Positions 10,234-23,466 are shown, counted from the first letter of the stretch. The stretch: 64,000 nucleotides of DNA from Symbiodinium natans (GCA_905221605.1 CAJNDS010002120.1:282501-346500), one strand, 5' to 3'. Numbers and translations are program-made. The notes: generated by a model from the letters alone, not told the origin.

Positions 10234-12339
10234 TTGTTGGGTCAGAGGGCTCCGCACGGAAGAACCCTTCGCGATGCTTTCGGGAATAATACGGACCCCA
10301 ACAAGGTCTCCCTGCTGACTCATGGACAGCACGGCTCCCGCGAGGGCGGCGCTTCTGGGATGCCACTCTTGGCAGCCTCTCGGTCGGCGCCGGCAGTGAA
10401 CTCGCGGTGCGTCGGAGGGCTGGAGCCTGGAATTCAAGGTAGACTACTATTTGCTTAAGAACCCACAAAAGTACACAAAAAAATGATATATATATATATA
10501 TATATATATATTTTTTTTATCTATCTATCTATCTATCCCCCTATTACCCTCATAGGGAAGAATTTTGGGGTTCTTAAGCCAACAGTATTAGAGCCTTGGA
10601 CAAAGAGGGTTTGGATGCCTGGGAAGATGCTTAAAGATTCAGGCCGTTTAGGCAATTTCGGCTCAGGGTCGAAACGCACGTAAGCGCGCGACAGCATGGA
10701 ATGTGCCTTAACTCACCCCGACCCCTTCATCTTTGAAACACGTAAACTGCGTAACATAGTCCCAACTCTCCCTTCGCCCCAAAGAACGTGCCTGCGGCGG
10801 CCGACAGAACTTCCGCAAGGTCTGGAACGCGACTCCGCTGCGAACTGGGTGGCTCCTTTCAACCAAGGCCACTGATTTCAATTTTCACCTTCAGACTTGC
10901 ACGCAAGCTTAAGGGTACGCTCTGCGTTACACTGCATGTGCTAGTTGGTGGGGCCCTCAGGAGGGTGCGCAGCTCTTCTTTCTTTCGTCACTCACTGAGC
11001 AGCCGCAGCTTCAGCTCGGGTTGCTTCTCTGACAGTGCTGCGCAGGCTGCGATCAGCTAAAAGTGCAGCAAGCGACTGTATGCGCTAGAGAGCTCACTAG
11101 GTTGCACAGATGGTCATGCAGGGGTTGCAATAGGTCTGCAAATAAAGACACGCAAGCCAAGGCCAGTCATCCCTGATGTTGAAAAAGAGATGCTTCCACT
11201 CCTTTCTCGCCCCCTTCTCCAGCCTTCAGCTCCTCGCTTAGGTCGAGGAGATCCTCCATTGGCTGGGCCAGGGCAGTGCCGCCTCTGCAACTTAAAAGCA
11301 GGGCGTTTTTTTGCTTGATTGAACCGATTCTGAATCCGAATCCCAGGAAGCAAGCCCACCGGAGAAAGAACCGTTTCACACACCCAAAGCTGAGTGTGAG
11401 CTTGCACGACCACCCAAGCCTTGAGAATTTACAGACGAACCAAACATAAACTGAACAAAAAACCAAAGCCTGAGTGAAACTATGAGATAAAGTGTGAGGT
11501 AAAGCTGTTTCAGAACTAACGGTTTGCTCTGTACCCAGCTGGGGGCTACTTGCTTTACGCAAGCTTTCCGACACCATTTCTCGGGCTGTAAATTATACCG
11601 GCGAAGACCCCTTAGAAGTGGGATGGCGTTCACAGATGAAAGCACAAATTGGCTTTACCCCGCAAGAAAGAATAAGTCCTAGACTTCATAAGGTATCAAA
11701 TGTGCGGGAAGCTCTTGGCAAGGAGTTGGAAAACACATGTTCAACCATGCTAACAGATGGGAGTTGGAAGTCAGCCAGTATGTCACAGACATAAACGCGA
11801 CAGCAAGCTCATGACATCAAGAGATTTGCCGTTCTGGTCATGACTACTTAATGAATCGTCGGAGGTGGCGCGCCCGCGAGCATGGCGCGTCCTGTACACG
11901 CAGGACGCGCGAGGAGGAAGAAGAAGAAGAAGAAGTTAGGCTGAATCGGGTGTAGTGGGAGAACAAGCTGCTACGTTCTCTTGGCGCCTGCGGAACTGGA
12001 AGCAGCTGGCGTGCCATCTTTCCTCGCCATGCAGAGTGCGACAAGTTGTGACCAGCTAGACAAAAAACACACAAACATACATATTTATATACATATATAT
12101 ATATATATATACCTATTTAGTTCTCCATCTTTTCGCGGAATCGCGAACTGCAAACAATGGACGCCGCAGCTGATGCTTGCCACTACTCCTGCTTTGTGGA
12201 AAACGAGGATCTCAGGCACAGCTTTCGTTCGAAATCCAGTCCAACTGCATGCTGGCTCGAAGTTCCACTTGCAGCTTTTGTTCGAATAGCCTGTCAGTCT
12301 CCAACTCCATCAAACCCGCAAGTCATGAACACGAAGAAA
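10234..12339. other. No recognisable gene
   Basis: Contains microsatellites and a GAAGAAGAAG run near 11920. No open frame with a recognisable domain. Confidence 0.5.
10484..10538. repeat. TA and CTAT microsatellites
   Basis: (TA) run, T run, then (CTAT)n. Similar short TA runs lie at 12083-12112, 15176-15245 and 43228-43252. Confidence 0.9.
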
Positions 12340-12399
12340 CCCTAAACCCTAAACCCGAAACCCTAAACCCTAAACCCTAAACCCTAACCCTAAACCCTG
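12340..12399. repeat. Telomere-like array, CCCTAAA strand
   Basis: About eight units with one CCCGAAA. Confidence 0.95.
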
Positions 12400-12709
12400 A
12401 AGAGCCAAGGTGCTGGGCCATACTGCTCGGGGGCGACAGCCGAGGCACCGGCGGCGTGCGCTGTGGACTCAGGGCGCCCGGCGTGCCTGGCAGTATCGAT
12501 CTCAGTTGTGTCGCTGTTGAAATCTATAATTTGTCGTTTCTTATGCGGGGGTTTCGAAATCACCATGCTCATCATCTTCTCTTGCCATGAAGAACTCAAG
12601 TGGTCCACTTGGCTCCATCCGAATGTTTGGGCTGCCAGGCATCTCTGCAACCAACCTCATTTTGCAAAGGATAAGGCTGCCCCGTCGCCCCTGGCCTGAT
12701 GGCCGCCAC

Positions 12710-13183
12710 TCACTGATGGGAACTCTTCCGGCACTCTGCCGAAGGGTGTGGATTCTCCCCTGCACAGGCTTCGAGAATGGCCACGTCTGAGCCACTTAGG
12801 CACACATCACCAGGCTTCCTCATGGGAAAGAACCCTGCCTCTGGAGGGCCGGGGTCCACACGAAGCCTGGCATGTGAAGGCAGCAAAGAAAGGAAGCGCC
12901 GTGGGTTGAAAAGTATTCTCGCACAACTGCCCGCATGCTCCCAAGACGCCTGATCAAAGCTGCGATCACTGCAGGCTCTGCTGTCGATACGGCAACCTAC
13001 CTCCTGCACATGACTGCCTACTTGATTCGTTTGCAAAACTTTGTCAAGCTCGGGATCCCTGGCAAACCTACAGAGGCGACCTTGCCTTCGCCACTTCTGC
13101 TCGAACTCCTCGCGGAAGGAGGCTCGACCTCGGTCCTCCGCAAAACTTCGAAACATCTTCGAACGCTTCAAAATGTTGCCCAA
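12710..13183 (-). other. Possible minus-strand exon, unassigned
   Basis: The segment FAEDRGRASFREEFEQKWRR then FARDPELDKVLQTNQ (about 13030-13150) is charged and helix-like. The rest of the open frame is not convincing. No domain. Confidence 0.18.
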
Positions 13184-14686
13184 TCTCTCAAAGTGTCAAA
13201 GTATGATGTTCTTCTCCTACGAGGCCGTCTCACACCACACTGCGGTCCTAAGAACATCCCGGGAGAGGGCGAAAGAAAACGAGAACAAAAACAAAAGCAA
13301 AGCTCCCCCAACATGTCTTCAGAGTCTGAGCAGGGGAAGGGGCGGAGCATTTTGGGAAGCGATCTCGAAGTTTGGGATGTTTAGTTAGCCCCCGATCCCC
13401 GGGGGGGGGCGCAAGCACAAGCGTGGGAGCACAAACGCAGCAAGAGAGATGCAAATTCAGGTTTGGGGCTTCGGACACATTGAAGGCCCATGGACGTGAA
13501 TCCACCAGGGGCCTTGAAACTGTGCTGGACATCGCGGGAAACTTTGCGCGCGATGGGGACATCATCAGCCTGAGCTGCCAAGCATTGGGCATGTTGGAAC
13601 AAGCACATTTCCAGACAGGATACTGTAGCATCTCGCTAGAAGCTGTGCCTTTGGACTCCTTGGGGCCTGTGCCACAAGTTACTGAAAAATTCAAAAGGCG
13701 AAGTTTGGCTGACATGCTTCACTTTCTATCACTTGGATAAATCAAGTAGCAGTGTACAGCGAAATCCATCCAGTAAAGCCGTCCACGGTGCGAACCCGAG
13801 CCCGCCTCCCAACCTGACGGCAAAATCATTCCGTACCCATGGTACCAAGAGCACAGGGTAAAACAGACAGGAAGCATAAAAGAACAAAACAATTGAGAAA
13901 CAAGGCCATCGTGAACAATGATGCACAGGGAAGTCCTCTCACAAGACATCCACCGATGTGTATCGGGGAGCATAACGCAGGTACCCCGCCTCTAATCACT
14001 CTTCTCCCCCCTTCCCGCGGCTTGCGCCCTTTGTTTCGTATCAGGACCATGCGCACATTTGGGCCACCCTCCCACCCCCTACCCCTGCCCTGCTACCCCT
14101 CTTCCCTACCTCCTACCCACCCCTCGACCCCAATGCGCCCCCCTTGTTCATTCGGAACAGTCTACCCATCTGTAGCCCTCTTTCCCGTAAGCTCCAGACC
14201 TTGCCCCCTACACCTCAAACGTTAAAACTGTGCACCTGACCCCAAAACCGATAAGCCACCCCTCTGCAAAACGCTGCGAATCTAGATGCGACAAAAAAAC
14301 ACGCAGAAACAAACTCACAAGTAGAAGGATGACGCGAAACAATGGCTGTGCAAGGCGCGGCTTCCTGGTTAGGAGTTGCAGGGTTGAGAGATCCGAAAAG
14401 TTAAGAAACCATGAGACAAATCATCCGGAAATCGGCGAAATATGACGAATTTGCACGGGCTTCTCGATGTTCTCATCCGTCTCTTGCGTCCGGGGCAAAC
14501 CCAAAACCACGAGCAAACTGCTTGCCAAGTGTGCTTGACTGCTGATTTGTGAAGTCTTCGCACGTTGCCCCGCCTCCTGTATGAGGAGCACCCTCTCACC
14601 GCAGTGGACGACAGCCACTTCGGCCGAGTTTAGCTCGCAACTCTCGCGCAGCATGGCGCCCCCCACATACCTTGTGAACCATCACA
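13184..14686. other. No recognisable gene
   Basis: Mutually overlapping open frames on both strands; none carries a domain. 14060-14180 is a C-rich low-complexity tract. Confidence 0.5.
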
Positions 14687-14830
14687 ATATATAATATAAT
14701 ATAATATAATATAATATAATATAATATAATATAATATAATATAATATAATATAATATAATATAATATAATATAATATAATATAATATAACATAACATAAT
14801 ATAATATAATATAATATATATATATATATT
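14687..14830. repeat. TAATA microsatellite
   Basis: About 27 copies of the pentamer, ending in a TA run and poly-T. Confidence 0.95.
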
Positions 14831-14962
14831 TTTTTTCAGATGACGATGGGAGGAAAACTGGCAGTGTGATCCCAGTCACACAAGCTCCAAGACCTCGCCA
14901 GGAGGGCGCGAGTCCTGGCAACCAGGCGGAGCCCGTTTTTTCGGGGTGATCAGAAAATTGCA

Positions 14963-15030
14963 CCCCTAAACCCTTAAACCCTACACCCTAAACCCTGAAC
15001 CCTGAACCCTAAACCCTAAACCCTCAACCC
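14963..15030. repeat. Telomere-like array, CCCTAAA strand, degenerate
   Basis: CCCTGAA, CCCTCAA and CCCTACA variants. Confidence 0.9.
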
Positions 15031-15685
15031 AGAGAGGCCTGCCACCAGGCGACCCAGGCCTCCCATCGCTGGGAGAGCCAGGCTAAGGCCGCGAGGCCTC
15101 CAATCAGGACACAGCAGCGTTCCAGCTCCCCATGCCCTCTTGGGCCCCCTAGCACTTCTCACAGGGTATGTATCATGTATATATATATATATACAGATAC
15201 TTATATATATATATATATGTAGATATATATATATATATATATGTATCATGTCTCCTAAACCACCCTGCTCATCCTGCTTTCACTGCCTGTCCGCTTCCTT
15301 GACTTGTGCGCTGGAGTTTGAGCAGCAGGTCCGCCCAAGTTTGTGCTTCGCCAGCGATGGGGCTCTTAAAGTTGTGGTGTTAAAGCCGGAATAACCCTGC
15401 CCCGGAACTGAACCCAGCCTGCAGCCTATCCCTGACCGGCCGGCCCCTGAACCTGGAACTCTCCCCGGAATGCAAGCCGAGCGAGAACGCGGAACCCGCC
15501 CTGCGGAACCCGCTCCAAGTGCTTACGCTGGACCACAAACCCCTGTGAGCTCACGCTGCTGGGAGAACTGCAACACCAGAGGTCCCCAAACTCAAGACCC
15601 CAAACTCCAAGACAAAGCTAACATCCGAGCATTCTCTAAGCACCCCCCCACAGCACCCCCGAATCAACTTTCAGGATCCCAAAAA

Positions 15686-15800
15686 AACCCTAAAGCCTAA
15701 ACCCCTAGACCCTAAGCCCCTAAACCCCTCAACCCCTCAACCCCTGAACCCCTAAACCCCTAAACCCCTGAACCCCTGAACCCCTCAATCCCTACACCCC
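15686..15800. repeat. Telomere-like array of 8-bp CCCCTAAA/CCCCTGAA variants
   Basis: Mostly 8-bp units (ACCCCTAA, ACCCCTGA, ACCCCTCA). Confidence 0.9.
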
Positions 15801-15833
15801 AAAGCCACAAGCATGTCAAGACCCTTCCGGCAG

Positions 15834-15964
15834 CCCTAAACCCTAAACCCTAAACCCTAAACCCTAAACCCTAAACCCTAAACCCTAAACCCTAAACCCT
15901 AAACCCTAAACCCTAAACCCTAAACCCTAAACCCTAAACCCTAAACCCTAAACCCTAAACCCTA
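15834..15964. repeat. Telomere-like array, CCCTAAA strand, longest and purest
   Basis: About 18 perfect CCCTAAA units. Confidence 0.97.
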
Positions 15965-16079
15965 GGCAGCCTGCCCGGGATCCGCGGCTCTGGGAGCGTC
16001 GCTCCCGCGCGGGCATCACTGCATGCCATGGCCACCAGGCCAAGAGAGAGAACCCCCAATAAAGAGTAGGATCCCCCCT

Positions 16080-16172
16080 GGGGTTTAGGGTTTAGGGTTT
16101 AGGGTGTAGGGTTTAGGGTTTAGGGTTTAGGGTTTGGGGTTTAGGGCTTAGGGTTGAGGGTTTAAGGTTCTT
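16080..16172. repeat. Telomere-like array, TTTAGGG strand
   Basis: About 12 units, opposite in orientation to the array 115 bp to its left. Confidence 0.95.
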
Positions 16173-16220
16173 ATAAAAAGGACCCCAATACGGTACCCCC
16201 TAAGTTCGGAAACCCCCATT
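16173..16220. mobile_element. MITE-like fragment, family A
   Basis: One half of an element: AAAGGACCCCAATACGGTAC then CCCCTAAGTTCGGAAACCCC. It adjoins the telomere-like array at 16080-16172. Confidence 0.45.
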
Positions 16221-16809
16221 TAAAGGATGCAGAATTGAGGGAACAAAAAAGCGATCTGAAAGCCTGCAAGAACAGCCATGCAAGAGGCTGTAAGAGGTCT
16301 TGAAGGGGTGGAGAGAGAGGGGCTTTGACGGAGAGTTCTTGGGAGCTGCTTTTCTCGGAACTCAAGGGTTCTTTAGTTGGGGCTGAGTGGCGCATAAGCC
16401 TCGATGCGAGGGTCGCGTCACGTGTTTGAAGATCATGACACCTCTCGAAGTCCAGCTGGATGCTGCAGCGCACAGGAGAGAGCTTCGTTCAGCAAGGCTG
16501 ATGCGCCGACATGCCGGCGGACGACTCAGAACACCCAGAGGCCCGATTCAGGAGCACTTGACCCGGCGAGCTTGGGCAAAATCGAGATAAACACCCGACC
16601 CTCGTACCCTAGCTCCCGCAGGACTCCAGCATTGAGTCGTTTTGGGATGAGCAGCCCCAAGCAATCCCACAAGGCGGACTTCAACTCCAAGGACTTTGAG
16701 GCGCAGCGCATTCTCGGATCTCCGCACTACGCTATTTCTCCGCTAGTCTACCAGCTCAAACTCCAGGAGCTTGCGGTTTGCAGCCTCGCCAAACACGATA
16801 CGAGAGCCA

Positions 16810-16895
16810 GGGTTTAGGGTTTAGGGTTTAGGGTTCAGGGTTTAGGGTTTAGGGTTTAGGGTTTAGGGTTTAGGGTTTAGGGTTTAGGGTTTAGG
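16810..16895. repeat. Telomere-like array, TTTAGGG strand
   Basis: About 12 units. Confidence 0.95.
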
Positions 16896-18233
16896 AAACA
16901 GACCTCGGAAGATCTCGGAACCCACCGGCGCAGATGCAATATGCGAGGATCGGGCGCTCGATGAGTTCTCTTTCGCAGGGCTGCTGACTTTGGAAGAGCT
17001 CCCTGGCAGAAAATGGTGGCAGTTTGTGGGGATTCAGACCTTCTTGGCCCAAGTTTTCAGCTACCTTTGGAACCATCTAACAGATGTGCCCTACTGCTTC
17101 TTGACATGAGCCCCTCCCCCCCCCCCAGCGTCTTCTGAATGTGGCATGCATTGAAAGCTAGCGTGCTGGGGCACGACTGTGGCCACAATCGTCAGAATCT
17201 CATGTACAGTTCCGATCCGTTCCTATCCACCCGGAGCTTGAGAACTCGAGGAATCCAACTCTGACAGGTCCGAGAGCCTGCAACCCAGCCTGTGCTTGTT
17301 GGCCACGGCTTCGGGATGGAAGCTTCTTGCCTGAGCTTCGGCCCGTACTCTTTATGCCACGGCAGGGCTTTATGGGCTGATCACCTCGCCCTCCATGCCC
17401 CCCTCGCCTCTGTCGCGCCGTGAGCTGGTAGAAGGAGACAGCATGGGCCGCGCGGTCCGGCAGGGGCTTGTCCTTCGGCCTAAACAAGAACAAAGATCTC
17501 TTTCGAAGGGGCAAATAGATGCAGGCACGGCTTGCACGATTGATTCAGTGCATGGGCTGAACTTGATATTGTTTCTGCAAGCAATGCAGGGCTGCTGACA
17601 GCGGAATGCGGGCATTCCGAAAGGACCTGGGGAAGCGCTGAATGAAGCTTGCTGGACACGGTGTGAAGTTTGAGGCTTCCTCTCGGTGCTTCCGCGAAAC
17701 CGTGCCGCTGTTTCCTCCAAATTTGAGCCAGTACGAACCTCTATCTCCTGTGTATTCTCTTTAGAAATCTCCATTCGCTCTGTACTTTAATACGAGATTT
17801 CCTCTAGGTTTGAATTCGACGACCTCTACTCCTCCAAAAAAGGAACCAAAATATACTATCGCTCGCAATGCTTTTGGCTGCACTTACACTCCATGAAAGT
17901 TACCCCGAAACTTGTCAGCTTGACCCTCAAAGTCGCTCAACGGGTGCAGGGTGTGTGAATTCACGCGCGCGCATGGGCTTCGCATCGGGGGGCGGGGTAC
18001 GGGAAGGAAAGGGAAGGGTTCCCTCCCCAGAACCATGTATCATGCCACGTCAGCATCTACAATGGACATTTTTCATAAGCAACAGACAAGATTTTACAAT
18101 TTAAGTTTCATATGTTGATTGCTCTACTAGTGTGGATGTCACATGAACTACAATGAAAGTTCTGTTTGTACTGTACACAGGCGCCAAAACTACAAGACAT
18201 ATGGATGTTGTAGTAGAATTTTGAGGAACTAGC

Positions 18234-18296
18234 CCTAAACCCTAAACCCTAAACCCTAAACCCTAAACCCTAAACCCCAAACCCCAAACCCCAAAC
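18234..18296. repeat. Telomere-like array, CCCTAAA strand
   Basis: About nine units, ending in CCCCAAA variants. Confidence 0.95.
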
Positions 18297-19752
18297 TAGA
18301 GATGTTGACGTGGAAGGATGGAAGGAGTGACTTCGGTCGTGCGCGTCAACCTAGCGGATGACGACACAGCCCCAGCACCCGAATGGCTTGGGGAGCATTC
18401 GGAACAGGTCATTAAAGAAAGGCCGGGAAGTGGGCAGGCCTTGCCCTAGATTCTGTTGATACTGTTCTTAGTTGTGGCACTACACTGAAAAGTATCATGC
18501 AGTTATGTTTTAATGAAAATAGAGATGTAACTGTGCCAGATTTAGACCATGCTTGTATGACGGGATCGCGAGGATTTCATGTGGGTTTTGAAGCAACTCC
18601 TCTTCTGGACGGCAGCAAGTTCTTGAAAGCAAGCCAGCACGGCTTCAAAAATAGGTGCGGGGGTGGGGGAAGGGCACCCCCCGCCCCGGTACGGATCTTT
18701 GGAAGCAATTCCTCTTGATGTCATCCTTCCTTCATTCTTGCCTCCACTGCTTCCTTCCATCCTTCCTCCTGCATACTAAGAACTGATTAGAAACGATCAA
18801 CAAAACCAAGAACACCAAACATCCTCAACGAAAATCGTGTTCCCTGAAGAATCCACATGGCCTAGTCCACTCAGGGTCACTCCCTTCACAGGCGCATGAG
18901 GCGTTGGCTCACACTCGTTCTGGAAGCTCCAATCTTCCATGGCCTCAAGGACAGAAGCCGCCCGAGTATCGTGCACGTTGGGCATATGTGGGAAGACGTT
19001 TGAGTTTTGGGTTCCCATGTGTTCTCCCTCCATACACCTAGCATCTGCTGGCAAGTACGAGTCCCATTACAAAGTCGCAGTCTCTGTAGCCCTGAAACCG
19101 AGAACAAGGTTCCGACTTTGTCGTTGTGTATGGGCCACCACCTCAGCGGTACTCCGGAAGAGAAATGTGCGTTTCCACAGAACATGCTGCCGACGAAGTG
19201 GATGTGCTGCTCTGCCAGAGATGGGGTGAGTGACAAAAACTCTGGAACAAAACACAGCCAGCAAAGCTGCCCTCTGAGGGATCAACCAGAAGTTCACAGA
19301 CAGGGCCAGCGGACCCTCGTCCTCTTGCCCAAGGAAGAACATTGGGGCACTCCACCGCTTCGCATGATGCATCACTGGCACCGAGAAAAGTCTGAGACAT
19401 GCATTCTGAAGGCTTACCCTTGCATTCCTGGATGCCCATGGCAGGCGGCGTGGACGTCGCCACCCAGTGCCAATGGTAGGCTGGGATGTAAAGCCTGAGG
19501 CGTTGCAAGGGAAGCTCGGCGCCAAGGGTTGCTTGAAAAATCCTTCCGAAACCACAAAGTTCTCTCAAGCCCGTGCGAGTTGTCACGACCTGACGCATTT
19601 ACATGTGTTATTAGGTTGTTGCGCTGCTGTCGCGCTTGACAGTATTGCATCGAATTCGTTCGTTGTGCAGCCTTAGTTTCGTCAATGGGCGGATTGTACT
19701 TAGACTTGTCCAGTGGTTTACAAAAAGGCTGTTCTTGTGCCATTTGCGTCAT

Positions 19753-19856
19753 TTAGGGATTTACGAAAATAGGGGTACCATTTTGAGGGTTCCTATAATA
19801 GGGATTATACTATTTGTGGATATATTAAGGGTAACCCCATTTTGGGAAGTTCCCAT
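19753..19856. mobile_element. MITE-like element, family A
   Basis: About 104 bp. The left end TTTACGAAAATAGGGGTACC is complementary, with mismatches, to the right end GGTAACCCCATTTTGGGAAG. Confidence 0.6.
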
Positions 19857-20036
19857 GTGTGCCATTGTGCCATTGCACTCATGGCCACTGTCAGAGCAGC
19901 TTCTGCAAGCTTGGGTCAGCAGCAGCGCAGTCAACAGACTACAGCGAAGGCGTTCAAACATGTATCCTTAAAGTAACCCGTGGCTTCGTTTACGTCTACT
20001 GCTCTGATATCGCTTAATTTTTACTGCAGCACACTC

Positions 20037-20138
<102 letters not shown>

Positions 20139-20505
20139 GCAGGGAGACCTTTTCTCGAAGGTGGGGTGCACTGTCCTCCGTCCTCCGTCTGAGAGCACCG
20201 GCTGACCAAGTCTGTCTTGCGACCCGGCGCAATGCAACAGAACTCGGCTCTCTTAGACTGAGAGAGCCTGGGGCTGAAACCGACCGTTCAAGACAAGAAA
20301 GGGCAGAACGAAACTTACGCCTCGTCTGTACTGGCCCACTGTCCATCAATGAGGCCATCTGCAACAGACTGACATGTCAGGCATGCCTGAACTCTGGAAA
20401 AATCAACTGTCTGCGTGACCTTGAGGCCTGCAAAAACTGTGCGTCCGCAGAGCAAGCGATCATGGTTGACGCGACAGACATGAACAACGCCACTTTTGGC
20501 ATTGG

Positions 20506-21417
20506 TCAAAAACTCAAAGTCTTTGTTGCCTGCCACCAAAGCCAAGCTGTGGCTGACACTCTGCAAGAGCTGTACGTCATCTGCTGAAGACCCGTCCGAC
20601 TCAAGCTCAAAGGAGCTGCCTCGAAGGAGTGCCACCGTAAGCCATCCACTGACATGACAGGAAGCTGATACCTGCGCTCCACAGAGATGCACCCATTATA
20701 CCGCATCATGAAATCCGAGGACTGCTGAAAACGTTGAAGCGCAAAGCAAACATGTGTTTCATGCTGAGCAACGCAGGCAAACACTATTTGGTCTCCCCAG
20801 ATCTTCGAAGGCAGACGATGCCAAAAGTCGAGACACTGCTGTAGTGTGTAGCTCTCATCCGCGCCTGGAAGATGCAGCGGGATGAAACCCCAGCCAACAT
20901 CCTGCATCTCACATCGGTCAGCAATCCAGGTGCCACGGCTGCTGGTGCCACAAGGCGGTGCCAGATGCACAGCCGCAAGGCGCTGAGACTTGATCAAATC
21001 AAAAACGATCTTCTGGTTCGCTGGTCTGGAAAGGTCACGGGCTAGGGAGGGCACGGCTTGTGCCTGGACTGAGTCGACTGCAATAACCTGAAAGCCTACA
21101 CGAGCAAATGCCTTAGACATGCGCTCTGTGCCTGCAAACAGCTCTAGAAAAAGGGAGCCCAACTGTCTGTTTCCATAGGACCTGGCTTCGTGCTTAGGGC
21201 TGGGCTCTGTCAGAGACGGTGGCGGAGGCCCCCTGGTGCTGCCTAGCGCGGCACCAGACTGGTGTTGCAAGCCTGAGCTCGGGCCGGGAACCTCAGCGCA
21301 GTTGCCGCTAGGGCAGACTGCTGAGACCTCGCTGTCTGCACAGTCTGGCTGTGCAACCTCTGGCTGTTCCTTCAGTGGTTGACTGACTGCGTGAGCTGCC
21401 TGAGGCTGCTCTGACAC
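20506..21417 (-). pseudogene. Methyltransferase-like domain protein of the decayed retroelement
   Basis: 303-residue open frame. A Pro/Ser-rich N-terminus (about 80 residues) precedes SLFLELFAGTERMSKAFARVGFQVIAVD, a Rossmann-type motif I (F-A-G) ending in an acidic residue. About 40 residues later is AVHLAPPCGTSSR, a PPC motif whose Cys codon is about 20950-20952. Both resemble C5-cytosine methyltransferase motifs I and IV. Downstream, the expected catalytic-domain residues are not clear and the frame may already be shifted (QQSSDFMMRYNGCISVERRYQ still looks authentic). It differs in sequence from the methyltransferase-like domain in the copia element. Activity is doubtful. Confidence 0.55.
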
Positions 21418-21519
21418 TTCGGACGCAACAGGCCGTGGCTGAAGCTCAGAGCGGCCTGGAGCGTCTGGTTCTGCGACTGCAACCTGAGCAGTTGGGACTG
21501 CTGGTTCGGGGCTGCTGTG

Positions 21520-22047
21520 TCACTTGTCGCAGGCTGCATAGGAGTGGTCCCTGCGACACTTCACGCAGATGTGGAGACCACAACGACAGCTGAGGCCTAA
21601 GTCAGTCTGCCAGCTATGGTTAAAGCAAACTGGCTGGCCCTGAAGTTGGGGTCTAGGCCCTTGAGGCGGCTGGAACAGAGGTCTGAGCTGAAAGAGACTG
21701 AGAAGGCAGACTACAACCACCTTAGTCAGTCTGTGAGGGCCTGGCAGCAACAAGCGTTCGAACCATGACTGTAAGCGAGTGCTGAACAGCCCCCGGGCCC
21801 CGACTGCAGACCAGTGCGCGAAGTATATCCCTGAGTTAAAACCCACGAGGCTGTTGGGAAAGTGACTCAGAGCAACTATGTTTGGCTGAAAAGGTGGCTG
21901 AGCTTTCGGCTGTGCAAAACTGTCGGAGGACGCACAGCGGGCTCCTTTGCCGGCGGCTGTCCTGGGACACTGGGGCTGGGGGCCGTTATTGGCAACCTGG
22001 CAGCCCTTCACAGCCAGATCTGCTCGGAATAAGGAAGCTGAGGACAT
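21520..22047 (-). pseudogene. Uncertain ORF with Cys-rich end within the decayed retroelement
   Basis: A 175-residue frame whose last 25 residues (CRCGLHICVKCRRDHSYAAC) have a C-x-C...C-x-x-C arrangement that could bind zinc. The upstream part overlaps the internal duplicated block and has no recognised domain. It lies between the gag-like and methyltransferase-like regions on the same strand. It could be the remains of a nucleocapsid-like segment or simply chance. Confidence 0.25.
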
Positions 22048-22905
22048 CGCGACAGCGGCTGCTCTTTATCAAGCTCGGGCTCCTGTGGACAGATTGGGGC
22101 ATCGCGAGATCCCGACTCTCTGATACCTAGGCCTGCAGGATTGGAATCAAAAACGCGGTTAAGAGCAACACGCTTTGGCGCAAGCGGTACGACACGTGCC
22201 CCCATCATGAGAGTACGTGCTCACTAACGCAAGTGCATCAAACATGTTCTCCAGGAGATGGCAACAAGCCCTTACACGCCATCCCAAGCGATGCCTCCTG
22301 GAACAAACTCCGTGGCCACAAACGTCTTGCGCCCCTTGGCCAGGTCACTTTTCACATGTGTGGGGGGCGGGATGGGTGGGGGGTCTAGAATAGGCGGGGT
22401 CCAGAACCGACGAATCTTAAAACACTTGGAATCCTACTTGGAATCCTCGCAAGCTTCAAAACCGTCAAACCTGTTGAGTTATTGGCAACCTGGAAGCCCT
22501 TCACAGCTGCTCGGAATAAGGAAGCTGAGGACATCGCGACAGCGGCTGCTCTTCACCAGGCTCGGGCTCCTGTGGACAGATTGCGGCATCTTGAGACCCC
22601 GACTCTCTGATACCTAGGCCTGCGGGATGGATTCAAAAACGGGGCTTAGAGCAACACGCTTTGGTGCAAGCGGCACGACACGTGCCCCCCCGTCAGACAA
22701 TTTCAAATGTTCAGCTGCGACAATGTGGACTCAAAAGTCATGAGAGTACGTTCTCACTAACGCAAGTGCATCGGACATGTTCTCCAGGAGATGGCAACAA
22801 GCCCTTACACGCCATCCCAAGCGATGCCTCCTGGAACAAACTCCGTGGCCACAAACGTCTTGCGCCCCTTGGCCAGGTCACTTTTCACATGTGTGGGCCT
22901 GCGGA
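21986..22905. repeat. Imperfect tandem duplication (offset 493-533 bp)
   Basis: The block from about 21986 to 22370 recurs at 22479-22905. TTATTGGCAACCTGG is at 21986 and 22479, and TGAGAGTACG is at 22208 and 22741. The second copy has about 40 extra bases near 22690-22740. Copies differ by scattered substitutions. Confidence 0.8.
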
Positions 22906-23466
22906 GACTGGACCTGAGTGCTGGCTGCAGACGGCTGTGGTTGTGGCTGAGACGGCTTTGCCTTGACCGGCGGTGCCTTCGAAGGCACCTTACCCTCTGC
23001 CTTACTGACCGCCCCAAAAGGCCGACCTGCAGGACTGGGCATGGGCTGAGGCTTAAACTGTCCAGTGGCTCCGGGCTGTGGCGCGGCTGGTGTCCCTGAG
23101 GCGATCGCAGCCGGCTTGACCATCGGAACTTGAGACTGGCTGGCGTTGTCTGCGGCTGTGCCCGGACTGTCTGCCACGTCTCCCAGGCTGCGGGAGGCGC
23201 CTCGGACTGAGCATCGACTTCTTCATCCAAGAGGGCTTCAAACGCCATTCGGCAGTGCCAAGTCCGGTATCCACCACCAGCTGCGTGCCGTGGTCTAGAC
23301 TGTTCCTGACGCGGCTGGCATACTCTGACACCTGCTCCAGTCTGCCATGAAGGTCTGTCGGCAGATTGGCCAAGCTCTCCACCAACAGGTCTCCGTCAAG
23401 ACTCATCAGGTCTATCCACAGCTGCTCTGTTGCATGAACCTGGTCGACCCAGCTGGAGGCTGCCAT
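22878..23466 (-). pseudogene. Gag-like ORF, broken by two frameshifts
   Basis: It starts at ATG 23466 (MAASSWVDQVHATEQLWIDL), 51 nt after the spliced-leader relic. The first frame gives a helix-rich acidic segment (LANLPTDLHGRLEQVSEYAS, DHGTQLVVDTGLG). Near 23245 the sense continues in a second frame (FEALLDEEVDAQSEAPPAAW), and near 23175 in a third (ADSPGTAADNASQSQVPM), running through a Pro/Gln/Ala-rich tail to a stop at 22878. The reading-frame changes indicate a dead copy. It is called gag-like from position and composition only; no CCHC knuckle is seen in it. Confidence 0.45.

Noticed and set aside
9923-10458. Repetitive MHFTLCTSLYAL-type frames
   Set aside because: Translation of a 14-bp satellite in three frames.
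15834-15964. A true chromosome end
   Set aside because: Only about 18 units, flanked by ordinary sequence on both sides, with oppositely oriented arrays nearby.
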